Positions 6,991-13,710 of a stretch of 14,926 nt of DNA are shown here, in pieces. A program made the position numbers and the translations under genes. The DNA lies in contig DBZV01000019.1 in the NCBI GenBank assembly GCA_002311865.1, positions 195-15,120 on the forward strand. The letters run 5' to 3'. Under the pieces are notes generated by a model. That model worked only from the letters and a program-made list of their open reading frames with translations, had not been told where the DNA came from and did not search any database. Origin of the DNA: Dehalococcoidia bacterium UBA1151 (GTDB lineage Bacteria > Chloroflexota > Dehalococcoidia > Lucifugimonadales > Lucifugimonadaceae). How positions within the stretch are numbered: the stretch's first letter is position 1; the number at the start of each line of letters is the position of its first letter.

Positions 6991-7055
6991 ACTTGCTGTC
7001 TAATTCCTCCGTGGGTACCCCTGGGCGTTCAAATAATGATTCGAATGCTCAGGTC

Positions 7056-7086
7056 CGTCTCATCCGCTTCAGGCGGACGAAAGACG
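7056..7086 (-). repeat. Palindromic repeat copy 2 in the rpsK-rpsD gap
   Basis: In the mRNA sense this forms CGTC-TT-TCGTCCGC-ctgaa-GCGGATGA-GACG: an 8-bp stem with one G-U pair, closed below by four more pairs after a 2-nt bulge. The core at 7062-7079 is 17/18 identical to 36-53. It lies between the rpsK stop and the rpsD start, so it is transcribed with the operon. It may be a dispersed element that inserted here, a processing site, or a leader structure for rpsD. No poly-U follows, so termination is unlikely. Confidence 0.55.
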
Positions 7087-7113
7087 AGATCTTGCTATGA
7101 ATGGAGACCTGCG

Positions 7114-7500
7114 CTAGGTGCGCTTCTCCTTTGGGGGTCGACAACCGTTGTGGGGAGTCGGTGTGGTATCTCGAATTACCGTGACGCGAAGACCTGCTCC
7201 CTGGAGCGCTCTAACGGCGGCTTCCCGGCCTGCGCCAGGACCTTTGACGAATACCTCTACGGTCTTCATTCCCTGATCCATCGCTGATCTTGCTGCCTGT
7301 TCACTGGCGCGCTGGGCTGCGTATGCGGTCCCTTTGCGGGAACCTTTGAATCCAACCGTCCCGCCACTACCCCATGAGATCACGTTCCCGTGAGGGTCCG
7401 TGAGGGTAACTACGGTGTTGTTGAATGTCGCGTGAACGTACACCCGTCCCTGTGGAACGAACTTCCGTTCTCGTCTTCTCGTCCTGGCTCTTCTTGCCAT
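7114..7500 (-). CDS. rpsK: 30S ribosomal protein S11
   Basis: S11 sits on the 30S platform near the decoding-site end of 16S rRNA. The 128-residue product carries a basic N terminus (MARRARTRRRERKFV), the core block ATFNNTVVTLTDPHGNVISW, SRKGTAYAAQRASEQAA, and the conserved end VIRDTTPTPHNGCRPPKEKR. It starts with ATG and has GAGGAG just upstream. It is separated from rpsM by 109 nt holding a hairpin, unlike the near-zero spacing elsewhere in the operon. Confidence 0.98.
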   Translation of the reverse strand: MARRARTRRRERKFVPQGRVYVHATFNNTVVTLTDPHGNVISWGSGGTVGFKGSRKGTAYAAQRASEQAARSAMDQGMKTVEVFVKGPGAGREAAVRALQGAGLRVTVIRDTTPTPHNGCRPPKEKRT

Positions 7501-7556
7501 TCGTCTCCTCTAGGTCGTCTCATGCCCCGTAAGCAAGGAATCGGGGGTGTTCTGAG

Positions 7557-7591
7557 GGAACAGTTCTGCCAGCCGCAGCATCACTGTTTCC
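7557..7591 (-). promoter_or_regulatory. Candidate mRNA hairpin in the rpsM-rpsK gap
   Basis: In the mRNA sense GGAAACAGT pairs with ACTGTTCC, with one bulged base. Inside it CTGC pairs with GCAG around a GGCTG loop. It lies between the rpsM stop and the rpsK start, about 55 nt before the start codon. It is not followed by a U-run. A ribosomal-protein binding site or an RNA processing site is possible; neither is proven by the sequence. Confidence 0.4.
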
Positions 7592-7609
7592 AAACACAAA
7601 AGACTGACT

Positions 7610-7990
7610 TTACTTAGCCACTTTCTTCTTGTTGGTGATAGCCCTGCGGCCACCGCGTTTTGTGCGGGCGTTGGTCTTCGTCCGCTGACCCCTGACGGGC
7701 AAACCACGGCGATGCCGCAGGCCACGGTAGGTGCCAATGTCCACCAATCGGCGGATATTCATCTGAGTCTCTCGCCGGAGATCACCTTCAATTATGTATT
7801 CGCCGCGCTCAACGGCCGCGCGAACTCTTGCGATCTCTTCATCGTTCAGGTCCCGGACCTTGGGATCGCCCTCGATACCCGCAGACTCTGCAACTTTGCT
7901 GGCTCTGCTGGCGCCCACTCCGTAAATAGAGCGAAGCGCGACATTGAGCCGCTTGTTGTCCGGAACGTTTACGCCAGCGATAAGTGCCAT
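7610..7990 (-). CDS. rpsM: 30S ribosomal protein S13
   Basis: S13 is a 30S head protein that forms bridges to the 50S subunit and touches the P-site tRNA. The 126-residue product shows MALIAGVNVPDNKRLNVALR, the helix-two-turn-helix region YGVGASRASKVAE, the signature NIRRLVDIGTYRGLRHRRGLPVRGQRTKTNARTKRG, and a basic end with KKKVAK. It starts with ATG 9 nt after rpmJ. As in many bacteria it opens the S13-S11-S4-alpha-L17 section. Confidence 0.98.
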   Translation of the reverse strand: MALIAGVNVPDNKRLNVALRSIYGVGASRASKVAESAGIEGDPKVRDLNDEEIARVRAAVERGEYIIEGDLRRETQMNIRRLVDIGTYRGLRHRRGLPVRGQRTKTNARTKRGGRRAITNKKKVAK

Positions 7991-7999
7991 ATTCGCGTC

Positions 8000-8113
8000 C
8001 TAACCCTGTCGCTGCTTGTGCTTTTTGACTTCGCATATAACGCGCAACACGCCACGACGGCGAATGATCTTGCACTTGGCACAGCGAGGTCCTATTGATG
8101 TACGTACTTTCAT
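8000..8113 (-). CDS. rpmJ: 50S ribosomal protein L36, zinc-binding type
   Basis: L36 is the smallest large-subunit protein and binds 23S rRNA through a zinc ribbon. Reading the minus strand from the ATG at 8113 gives 37 residues and a TAG at 8002-8000. It begins MKVRTSIGPRC, continues KCKIIRRRGVLRVICEV, and ends KHKQRQG. Cys11, Cys14, Cys27 and His32 form the expected C-C-C-H zinc site, so this is the C+ form. It sits between infA and rpsM as usual, 19 nt after infA and 9 nt before rpsM. Confidence 0.96.
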   Translation of the reverse strand: MKVRTSIGPRCAKCKIIRRRGVLRVICEVKKHKQRQG

Positions 8114-8132
8114 AAGTGTTACCCGATGCCCG

Positions 8133-8351
8133 CTACTTGAACCGATAGGTGATTCGACCTCTGGAGAGGTCGTAAGGAGATAGTTCTACCAGGACCTTGT
8201 CGCCCGGCAGAATTCGGATGAAGTTCATTCTAATTTTGCCCGATGCGTGGGCCAGAACTTCATGCCCTGTTGGCAGTTCCACCCGGAACGTCACGTTAGG
8301 CAACGCCTCGGTGACGGTTCCTTCCAGTTCAATCACTTCTTTCTTCGGCAA
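8133..8351 (-). CDS. infA: Translation initiation factor IF-1
   Basis: IF-1 occupies the ribosomal A site during initiation. The 72-residue product is exactly family length and is an OB fold, with EGTVTEALPNVTFRVELPTGHEVLAHASGKIRMNFIRILPGDKV and the end LSRGRITYRFK. The start codon is TTG; AAGGA lies about 12 nt upstream and no ATG or GTG gives the correct N terminus. The frame is open without a stop back to the TGA of map, so the two genes share a frame across a 57-nt gap, with no sign of a real fusion. Confidence 0.96.
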   Translation of the reverse strand: MPKKEVIELEGTVTEALPNVTFRVELPTGHEVLAHASGKIRMNFIRILPGDKVLVELSPYDLSRGRITYRFK

Positions 8352-8408
8352 ACCCTTTGCTTTTCCTTCCAGTTCAACGGGGCCGGTTCCTACGCCCGCC
8401 CGCCTGGC

Positions 8409-9203
8409 TCAAGAGCCCAGTATCGTCAATATTTCCGGACCTGACTCCGTGATCGCGATTGTGTGCTCAAAGTGAGCAGACAGTGCGCCATCATCAGTGA
8501 CAACGGTCCAGTCATCGTCCATTACCCGGGTGTCCCATCCGCCAGCGTTTACCATTGGCTCAATTGCGATGGTCATCCCCGGTTTCAGAACTATGCCTCT
8601 ACCTCCCTGTCGGAAGTTTGGTACCTGAGGCGGTTCATGAAGTCTGCGACCAATTCCGTGGCCGGTATATTCGCGAACTAACTCAAACCCAAGTGGTAGA
8701 ACGTAGTCCTCAATAGCGGCGCCGATGTCGCCAATTCGGTTACCCGGTTGTGCCGCTGCAATTCCTATTTCCAATGATCGCCTGGTCACATCGACCAGCG
8801 TCTTTGTTGTTTCACTGCCTTCCCCGGCGATCAGCGATACCGCTGCGTCACCGTGGAAGCCGTCGACGACGGCGCCGACATCCAACTTGACCAGATCCCC
8901 GTCCTGGATCACCCGCTTGCCAGGTATGCCATGCACAATCTCTTCATTGAGAGATGTGCAAATGACTCCCGGATAGGGAGTGATGCCCGGTACCGGCTCA
9001 TAGTTCAAGAAAGACGGCTGAGCGCCGTTTTCCTTCAGAACCACACGCGCGACACGATCAAGCTCGCCTGTAGTAACGCCGGGGCGGGTTGCTTTACGCA
9101 ACGCCTCGTGCATCATTGCGACCACTTTACCGGCGCTGCGCATAGCCTTAAGCTCGCGCACCGATTTGATGGTCGCCCCTGGTGAACTTGATTCTTGAAA
9201 CAT
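8409..9203 (-). CDS. map: Methionine aminopeptidase, type I
   Basis: This enzyme removes the initiator methionine from nascent proteins. From the ATG at 9203 it has 264 residues. The metal ligands of the pita-bread fold are visible: Asp108 and Asp119 in KLDVGAVVDGFHGDAA, His182 in YTGHGIGRRLHEPP, Glu215 in AIEPMV and Glu246 in HFEHTIAI. The open frame extends to a TTG at 9239 (276 residues). That codon falls at the predicted transcription start of the TATAAT at 9246-9251 and has no ribosome binding site, and family similarity begins at about SVRELKAMR, so the ATG is preferred. Its own Shine-Dalgarno sequence is weak. It is 78 nt after adk from this start. Confidence 0.96.
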   Translation of the reverse strand: MFQESSSPGATIKSVRELKAMRSAGKVVAMMHEALRKATRPGVTTGELDRVARVVLKENGAQPSFLNYEPVPGITPYPGVICTSLNEEIVHGIPGKRVIQDGDLVKLDVGAVVDGFHGDAAVSLIAGEGSETTKTLVDVTRRSLEIGIAAAQPGNRIGDIGAAIEDYVLPLGFELVREYTGHGIGRRLHEPPQVPNFRQGGRGIVLKPGMTIAIEPMVNAGGWDTRVMDDDWTVVTDDGALSAHFEHTIAITESGPEILTILGS

Positions 9204-9245
9204 CAGAACCCGCGACAACTCGGCCCCAAAAGGGGACAACTATAG

Positions 9246-9251
9246 ATTATA
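9246..9251 (-). promoter_or_regulatory. Predicted internal promoter -10 upstream of map
   Basis: On the minus strand the adk-map gap contains a perfect TATAAT. At an 18-nt spacing the best -35 is CTGCAC, only two of six matches, so recognition would lean on the -10. The predicted start, near 9239, gives a leader of about 36 nt to the map ATG. It would let map-infA-rpmJ and the alpha section be transcribed apart from the upstream spc genes. This is the only minus-strand intergenic TATAAT I noticed in the operon. Confidence 0.45.
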
Positions 9252-9280
9252 GACGAACGTACGCGCATCGTGCAGTGGTC

Positions 9281-9925
9281 TCAGGAGGAAATCGCGTTGA
9301 CTAGGGATGTGAAAACTTCATCAGGACTCGCCGCGCCGTCGATGGAGAGTAGCTTTTTACGTCCTCGATAGTAATCAAGAACGGGTGCGGTCTGCTTATC
9401 GAACACTTTGAGTCGGTTTTTCACCGCCTCCGGTTGGTCATCCTCACGCTGATCCAATTCGCCGTCACACTTATCACATTCGCCAGCGGTTGCCGGAGGT
9501 GAGAACGTGAGGTGGTAGGGCGTTTTGCAGTTCTTGCAGGTGGCTCTGCCAGCCAAACGATTGATAAGCACATCCCGGTCTACGTCGATCGAGACGGCCA
9601 GATCAATTGATCCGCCTGAGTTGTACAGCGCTTCATCCAGCGCAACTGCCTGTGCAACGGTGCGTGGAAATCCATCCAGGATGATCCCATCGCTTGCGTC
9701 GTCAGCCTGGAGACGCGCCACGATCATGCCGATCATCACGTCGTCAGGCACCAGGTCGCCGGCGTCCATGAACGTCTTTGCTTTGAGGCCAAGATTAGAT
9801 GACGCGGCAACTTCAGCTCTCAGCATGTCTCCCGTTGAGACGTGTGGCGCTGAAAGATGCTCTGAAAGGCGGGGTGCCTGGGTCCCTTTTCCCGCGCCGG
9901 GGGGACCCATTAGTACGATCCTCAA
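9281..9925 (-). CDS. adk: Adenylate kinase, long form with zinc LID
   Basis: Adk interconverts ATP and AMP with two ADP, keeping adenylate energy charge balanced. The 214 residues are the long-form length. The P-loop GPPGAGKGT is at 7-15, the AMP-binding DGFPRT near 84-89, and the LID domain around 126-160 carries four cysteines (130, 133, 150, 153) spaced C-x2-C-x16-C-x2-C, which predicts a structural zinc. The start is TTG with GGAG 8 nt upstream and gives the canonical N terminus MRIVLMGPPG. It lies 39 nt after secY, the usual secY-adk-map arrangement. Confidence 0.97.
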   Translation of the reverse strand: MRIVLMGPPGAGKGTQAPRLSEHLSAPHVSTGDMLRAEVAASSNLGLKAKTFMDAGDLVPDDVMIGMIVARLQADDASDGIILDGFPRTVAQAVALDEALYNSGGSIDLAVSIDVDRDVLINRLAGRATCKNCKTPYHLTFSPPATAGECDKCDGELDQREDDQPEAVKNRLKVFDKQTAPVLDYYRGRKKLLSIDGAASPDEVFTSLVNAISS

Positions 9926-9964
9926 ACTTGTAACTCCGTTATCCGTGCAGAACCTGACCAGGCT

Positions 9965-11332
9965 CTAACGGAGGAATCCTTCATAGTTGCGTGCCATCAG
10001 CTGGGATTCCAACTGACGCATTGTGTCCAAAGCAACGCCAACCATTATCAGCAAGCTCGTGCTGCTGAGAATTGACGTGGTGCTGGGTAGATCGGTAACC
10101 AGCCCGGTGAACCATGGCACAACAGCTATGAATCCCAAGAATAGTGCGCCACCCCATGTAATCCGGAGCATGACGCGCATTAAGTAGTCGTGAGTAGGGC
10201 GGCCCGGTCTGATACCGGGGATGAAGCCGCCGTTCTTCTGGAGGTTATCGGCAAGGTTCTGCTGGTTAAAGACCACCAGTGTATAGCCGAAGGTAAATAT
10301 GAATACCAGGAAGAACACAAAGACCCAGTAGAAACCTTCCGCCGGGTTGAAGTTATTAACAAAGAACGCCGCTGCCCGCGATACGAATGAGGTGCTGGCC
10401 GGGTCTACGAAGTAACTCGCAATAGTTGGCGGAAGGATCAACAGCGAGAACGCGAAAATTAACGGGATCATTCCCGCGGAGTTGACTCGCAGAGGCACGT
10501 GGGTCGCCCCCGCCTGTTTATACATTCTGCCACCACGGAATACACTTCGCCCATATTGAATCGGGATTCTACGTTGAGCTTCATTGAAGTAGACGATGAG
10601 GTAGACAATTGAGAGGCCCAGAATGATCAGTGTGAGCAGTTCAAAGGTCTGATCACGCAGCAGCCAGCCCTGGCCAACTACGCTTGGCAGTGTGGAAACG
10701 ATTCCACCAAAGATGATTAGAGAGAGGCCGTTGCCGATACCTTTTTCTGTGATCAACTCACCCAGCCACACAAGGAACATTGTTCCTGCAACGAATGAGA
10801 CCAAAATTGCCAGCGTGGGAATAATTGAGCTTGAGCCCAGGCCAATTCCATGAATTACACCACCCTGGGCGCCGCCAAGTCCGGACTGCAGGAATGTGAG
10901 TTGGCCCCAACCCTGCAGGAACGCGATTGGCACGGTGAGATAGTGGGTGTACTGGTTGATCTTCTGCCGGCCAAATTCGCCCTCTTGTGAGAGCTCTTTC
11001 AGCGAAGGCACCACCGTCGTCATGATCTGCATGATGATTGACGATGTGATGTATGGATATACGCCCAGTGCGGCGATGCTCAGGTTTCTGAGTGCACCAC
11101 CTGAGAAGAGATCGAAGAACCCCAGGAGGGCGTTGTTATCGAACGCCGCGGCAAGCGCGTCGCGGTTTACTCCGGGGACCGGCACATTTGCCGCGAACCG
11201 GTAGATAACCAGCATTGAGAGAGTAAACAGAATGCGGAACCGGAGGTCCGGAACCCGCATTGCATCGAAAACGGCCTGTAGTAGTGCTGGCCGTCCTGTA
11301 TCAGTTGCTGAGGCTTGAGCGCCTTGTACCAT
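9965..11332 (-). CDS. secY: Protein translocase subunit SecY
   Basis: SecY is the membrane channel through which the Sec system exports and inserts proteins. The 455-residue product has about ten hydrophobic segments, as expected. Visible signatures are YRFAANVPVPGV in the first segment and plug region, SIAALGVYPYITSSIIMQIM, the GELITEKGIGNGLSLIIFGGI block, and the cytoplasmic loop EAQRRIPIQYGR that meets SecA and the ribosome. The C terminus is SQLMARNYEGFLR. The ATG overlaps the rplO TAA by one base, so the two are likely coupled. Confidence 0.98.
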   Translation of the reverse strand: MVQGAQASATDTGRPALLQAVFDAMRVPDLRFRILFTLSMLVIYRFAANVPVPGVNRDALAAAFDNNALLGFFDLFSGGALRNLSIAALGVYPYITSSIIMQIMTTVVPSLKELSQEGEFGRQKINQYTHYLTVPIAFLQGWGQLTFLQSGLGGAQGGVIHGIGLGSSSIIPTLAILVSFVAGTMFLVWLGELITEKGIGNGLSLIIFGGIVSTLPSVVGQGWLLRDQTFELLTLIILGLSIVYLIVYFNEAQRRIPIQYGRSVFRGGRMYKQAGATHVPLRVNSAGMIPLIFAFSLLILPPTIASYFVDPASTSFVSRAAAFFVNNFNPAEGFYWVFVFFLVFIFTFGYTLVVFNQQNLADNLQKNGGFIPGIRPGRPTHDYLMRVMLRITWGGALFLGFIAVVPWFTGLVTDLPSTTSILSSTSLLIMVGVALDTMRQLESQLMARNYEGFLR

Positions 11333-11808
11333 TATTCCTCGCTGCCGTTTTCAGTTTCCGCAGCTACGGCTTCAAGAACCGTTACCGTGCCACCCGCGGC
11401 CTCGATTTTTTCACGAGCCGACTTACTGAATCCGTGCGCAGAGACCTTCAGCGGTCTGCTCAATTCACCATCGCCAAGGACCTTGATCATTATCTTGGCT
11501 TTCTTGACTATACCCGCTTCCCTGAGTGAAGTGGGAGTCACTTCCGCGTCAGCTTCAAACGCGTTCAGGCGATCCACGTTCACGGGGGAGTACTGCTTCT
11601 TGAAGATATTCGTGAAGCCACGCATGTATGGCAGACGCTTGATGAGGGGCAACTGACCACCTTCAAAGAGCGGGTGCACCTGACCTCTGGCCTTCTGGCC
11701 TTTGAGTCCTCTACCGGCTGTCGATCCTCGGCGACCTGAGTCACCGCGCCCTACGCGCCGCTTCTGTGATCGCGATCCTCGTGCTGGCTTTAGTTCGTGG
11801 AGTCCCAT
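11332..11808 (-). CDS. rplO: 50S ribosomal protein L15
   Basis: L15 is a late-assembly large-subunit protein. The 158-residue product has the glycine- and arginine-rich N terminus (LHELKPARGSRSQKRRVGRG, TAGRGLKGQKARGQ), the signature FEGGQLPLIKRLPYMRGFTN, and the C-terminal globular part with AHGFSKSAREKIEAAGG. The last ten or so residues are acidic (AAETENGSEE). It starts with ATG 10 nt after rpmD, and its stop overlaps the secY start. Confidence 0.97.
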   Translation of the reverse strand: MGLHELKPARGSRSQKRRVGRGDSGRRGSTAGRGLKGQKARGQVHPLFEGGQLPLIKRLPYMRGFTNIFKKQYSPVNVDRLNAFEADAEVTPTSLREAGIVKKAKIMIKVLGDGELSRPLKVSAHGFSKSAREKIEAAGGTVTVLEAVAAETENGSEE

Positions 11809-11818
11809 GGGTTCTTAC

Positions 11819-12232
11819 TTACTCAGACTTCTTTGCCCGGCTGCGAGATGTGGTCGCTTTGGCTCGGGTAGTTGTTTTCTTTGCGGTTGATGACTTCGCT
11901 TTGGTCGAGGCCTTCCTAGTAGTCGTGGCCTTTTTGGTGGCGGTCGACTTGGCCGTAGCCCTTTTTGCCTTTGCTACTGGCTTTTCTTTGGTGGCAGCAG
12001 CTTTCTTCACTGGCTTGGCCGGCTTCGCTGGCGTTGCCGCCTTGGGGGGAGGAGCGTCTGCTACCTCTTGAAACGAAACCAGGTGAGCTATGGATCGCAG
12101 CATCCCGCGAACAGAGCCTGAATCGGCCTTTTCCACGGTCTGTCCAATCTTGCGCAGACCCAGAGTCCGCAATGTTGCGCGGTGTGCCTTCCGGGTGCCA
12201 ATTGGGCTACGCGTCTGTTTGATTAGCAACAT
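11819..12232 (-). CDS. rpmD: 50S ribosomal protein L30 with long basic C-terminal tail
   Basis: L30 is a small large-subunit protein, normally about 60 residues. Here residues 1-57 form a normal L30, including RSPIGTRKAHRATLRTLGLRKIGQTVE and MLRSIAHLVSFQEV. Residues 58-137 are an extra tail (coding bases 12061-11819) made almost only of Ala, Lys, Thr, Ser, Pro and Arg. From 61 on it has 25 Lys/Arg in 77 residues and only two Glu, resembling the C-terminal tail of histone H1. It is in frame with no stop or frameshift, and the next gene, rplO, follows at a normal 10-nt gap, so the tail is a true part of the ORF. It probably binds rRNA or nucleic acid and is disordered; this is inference. It starts with ATG 10 nt after rpsE, the usual S5-L30-L15 order. 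Confidence 0.95.
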   Translation of the reverse strand: MLLIKQTRSPIGTRKAHRATLRTLGLRKIGQTVEKADSGSVRGMLRSIAHLVSFQEVADAPPPKAATPAKPAKPVKKAAATKEKPVAKAKRATAKSTATKKATTTRKASTKAKSSTAKKTTTRAKATTSRSRAKKSE

Positions 12233-12242
12233 GGTTGATTAA

Positions 12243-12782
12243 CTAATCCTCTGTAGCTTTTACTTCAACGTTTCGACGCTTGGCGCGCTCGACCTTTGGG
12301 TCCCGCAGACTGCGAAGGCCTTGAACCGTTGCCTTGAGAATATTGATCTTGTTATTTGAACCGAAAGTCTTGGACAGTACGTCCTTTACTCCGGCCGCTT
12401 CCATCGCTGCTCGCACACCACCGCCAGCGATAACGCCGGTACCCGGCGCGGCGGGCTTGAGGAGCACTTTTGCTGCACCGTACTTGGAGACAACCTCGTG
12501 AGGGATGGTCGTATCAGCAAGGATCACGGGAGTGATGTCTTTGCGAGCGTTGGTCGTGCCCTTGCGGACAGCGTCCGGAACGGCTTTGGCTCGGCCCAGG
12601 CCAACACCAACGTTGCCTTTGCCATCACCAACAACAACCAGCGCTGTGAAGGTCAGGTTGCCTCCGCCCTTCACCACTTTGGTGACACGACGAATCTGAA
12701 CTACGCGCTCAATGAGTCCGGAGTCTTCCTGCTCCTGCCGACGTCCGCGACGTCCACCTCTATTTTCACTTCCACGGTTCAT
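12243..12782 (-). CDS. rpsE: 30S ribosomal protein S5
   Basis: S5 helps maintain decoding accuracy and mRNA helicase activity of the 30S subunit. The 179-residue product opens with a disordered Arg/Gly/Glu-rich stretch (1-19), then the S5 N-terminal domain LIERVVQIRRVTKVVKGGGNLTFTALVVVGDG and the C-terminal domain with PAAPGTGVIAGGGVRAAMEAAGVKDVLSK. Where E. coli has an Arg pair after the Gly-Gly of the spectinomycin-related loop, this sequence reads KGGGN. The ATG follows the rplR TAA without a gap. Confidence 0.97.
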   Translation of the reverse strand: MNRGSENRGGRRGRRQEQEDSGLIERVVQIRRVTKVVKGGGNLTFTALVVVGDGKGNVGVGLGRAKAVPDAVRKGTTNARKDITPVILADTTIPHEVVSKYGAAKVLLKPAAPGTGVIAGGGVRAAMEAAGVKDVLSKTFGSNNKINILKATVQGLRSLRDPKVERAKRRNVEVKATED

Positions 12783-13145
12783 TTAGAAAACAAGTCCTTC
12801 TTCTCGGGCAGCATCGGCGAGCGCTTTCACCCGTCCGTGATACCGGTAGCCACCTCGATCGAACACCACGGTAGTGATGCCAACTGACATTGCGCGTTTT
12901 GCAACTGCCGTGCCAACGGCCTGAGCCCCGTCAATCTTTCCATTCAGCGATCCTTTTACATCCGCATCAAGGGTTGATGCAGAAACCAGCGTGTTGCCGG
13001 CACTGTCATCAATGACCTGGGCGTAGATGTTATTGGCGCTACGGTATACGGAGAGTCGAGGCCTTTCAGCCACTCCACTCACCTTCTTACGCACCCGGCG
13101 ATGCCGGACCATGCGGGGCCTTGAATCATATTTTCGTGACGGCAC
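12783..13145 (-). CDS. rplR: 50S ribosomal protein L18
   Basis: L18 binds 5S rRNA together with L5 and carries it into the large subunit. The 120-residue product shows the basic N terminus, RRVRKKVSGVAERPRLSVYRSANNIYAQVIDD, and the conserved end VVFDRGGYRYHGRVKALADAAREEGLVF. It starts with GTG directly after the rplF TAA, with GGAG 8 nt before it. Confidence 0.97.
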   Translation of the reverse strand: MPSRKYDSRPRMVRHRRVRKKVSGVAERPRLSVYRSANNIYAQVIDDSAGNTLVSASTLDADVKGSLNGKIDGAQAVGTAVAKRAMSVGITTVVFDRGGYRYHGRVKALADAAREEGLVF

Positions 13146-13691
13146 TTACACTGCTCCCATTGCGCGCTTGCCAGGCTTGGTTCGCACAGTTTCGCCCGTG
13201 TACCTGATGCCTTTGCCCGTGTACGCGTTTGGCTTTCTGATGGATCTGATCTGAGCAGCCTGCTCGCCAACTACCTGCTTATCGACGCCACTCACGATGA
13301 CCCGGTTCTGACCTTCCACGGAGAGTGTGATGCCATCCAGAGGCGCCACATCTACGGGGTGAGAGTAGCCAACGTTAATTACAACGCCTTTACCCTGTTG
13401 CTGGACACGGTATCCCGTGCCAACCAGGTCCAGTCCCTTTGAGAATCCTTCGTGTACTCCCGTCACCATGTTAGCCAGGAGGCTACGCGTCAGACCGTGG
13501 AACGCGCGAATGCGATCCTCTTCACTAGAACGGCTAACCTTCAGCACCGCATCATCAAGCGCAATGCTGATGGCCTTGTTGAAGCTGGCTGATAGTTCAC
13601 CTTTGGGGCCCTTAACGGTGACCGCTGAGCCATCGATTTTTACATCGACGCCAGAGGGCACTTGTATAGGCGCATTTCCAATTCTTGACAC
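13146..13691 (-). CDS. rplF: 50S ribosomal protein L6
   Basis: L6 lies near the factor-binding site of the large subunit. The 181-residue product has the two tandem L6 folds, beginning MSRIGNAPIQVPSGVDVKIDG with VKGPKGELS, and ends with the signature RKPNAYTGKGIRYTGETVRTKPGKR. The start is GTG, with AGGA about 10 nt upstream, 19 nt after rpsH. It abuts rplR. Confidence 0.97.
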   Translation of the reverse strand: MSRIGNAPIQVPSGVDVKIDGSAVTVKGPKGELSASFNKAISIALDDAVLKVSRSSEEDRIRAFHGLTRSLLANMVTGVHEGFSKGLDLVGTGYRVQQQGKGVVINVGYSHPVDVAPLDGITLSVEGQNRVIVSGVDKQVVGEQAAQIRSIRKPNAYTGKGIRYTGETVRTKPGKRAMGAV

Positions 13692-13710
13692 GTTTACTTA
13701 TTCCTGCGGT

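Noticed and set aside
8409..9239. TTG at 9239 as the map start
   Set aside because: No Shine-Dalgarno sequence precedes it, it falls at or near the predicted transcription start, and the extra 12 residues are outside the conserved family.
11819..12061. L30 tail as a separate gene or a frameshifted remnant
   Set aside because: It is in frame with L30, has no start or ribosome binding site of its own, and ends just before rplO at a normal spacing.
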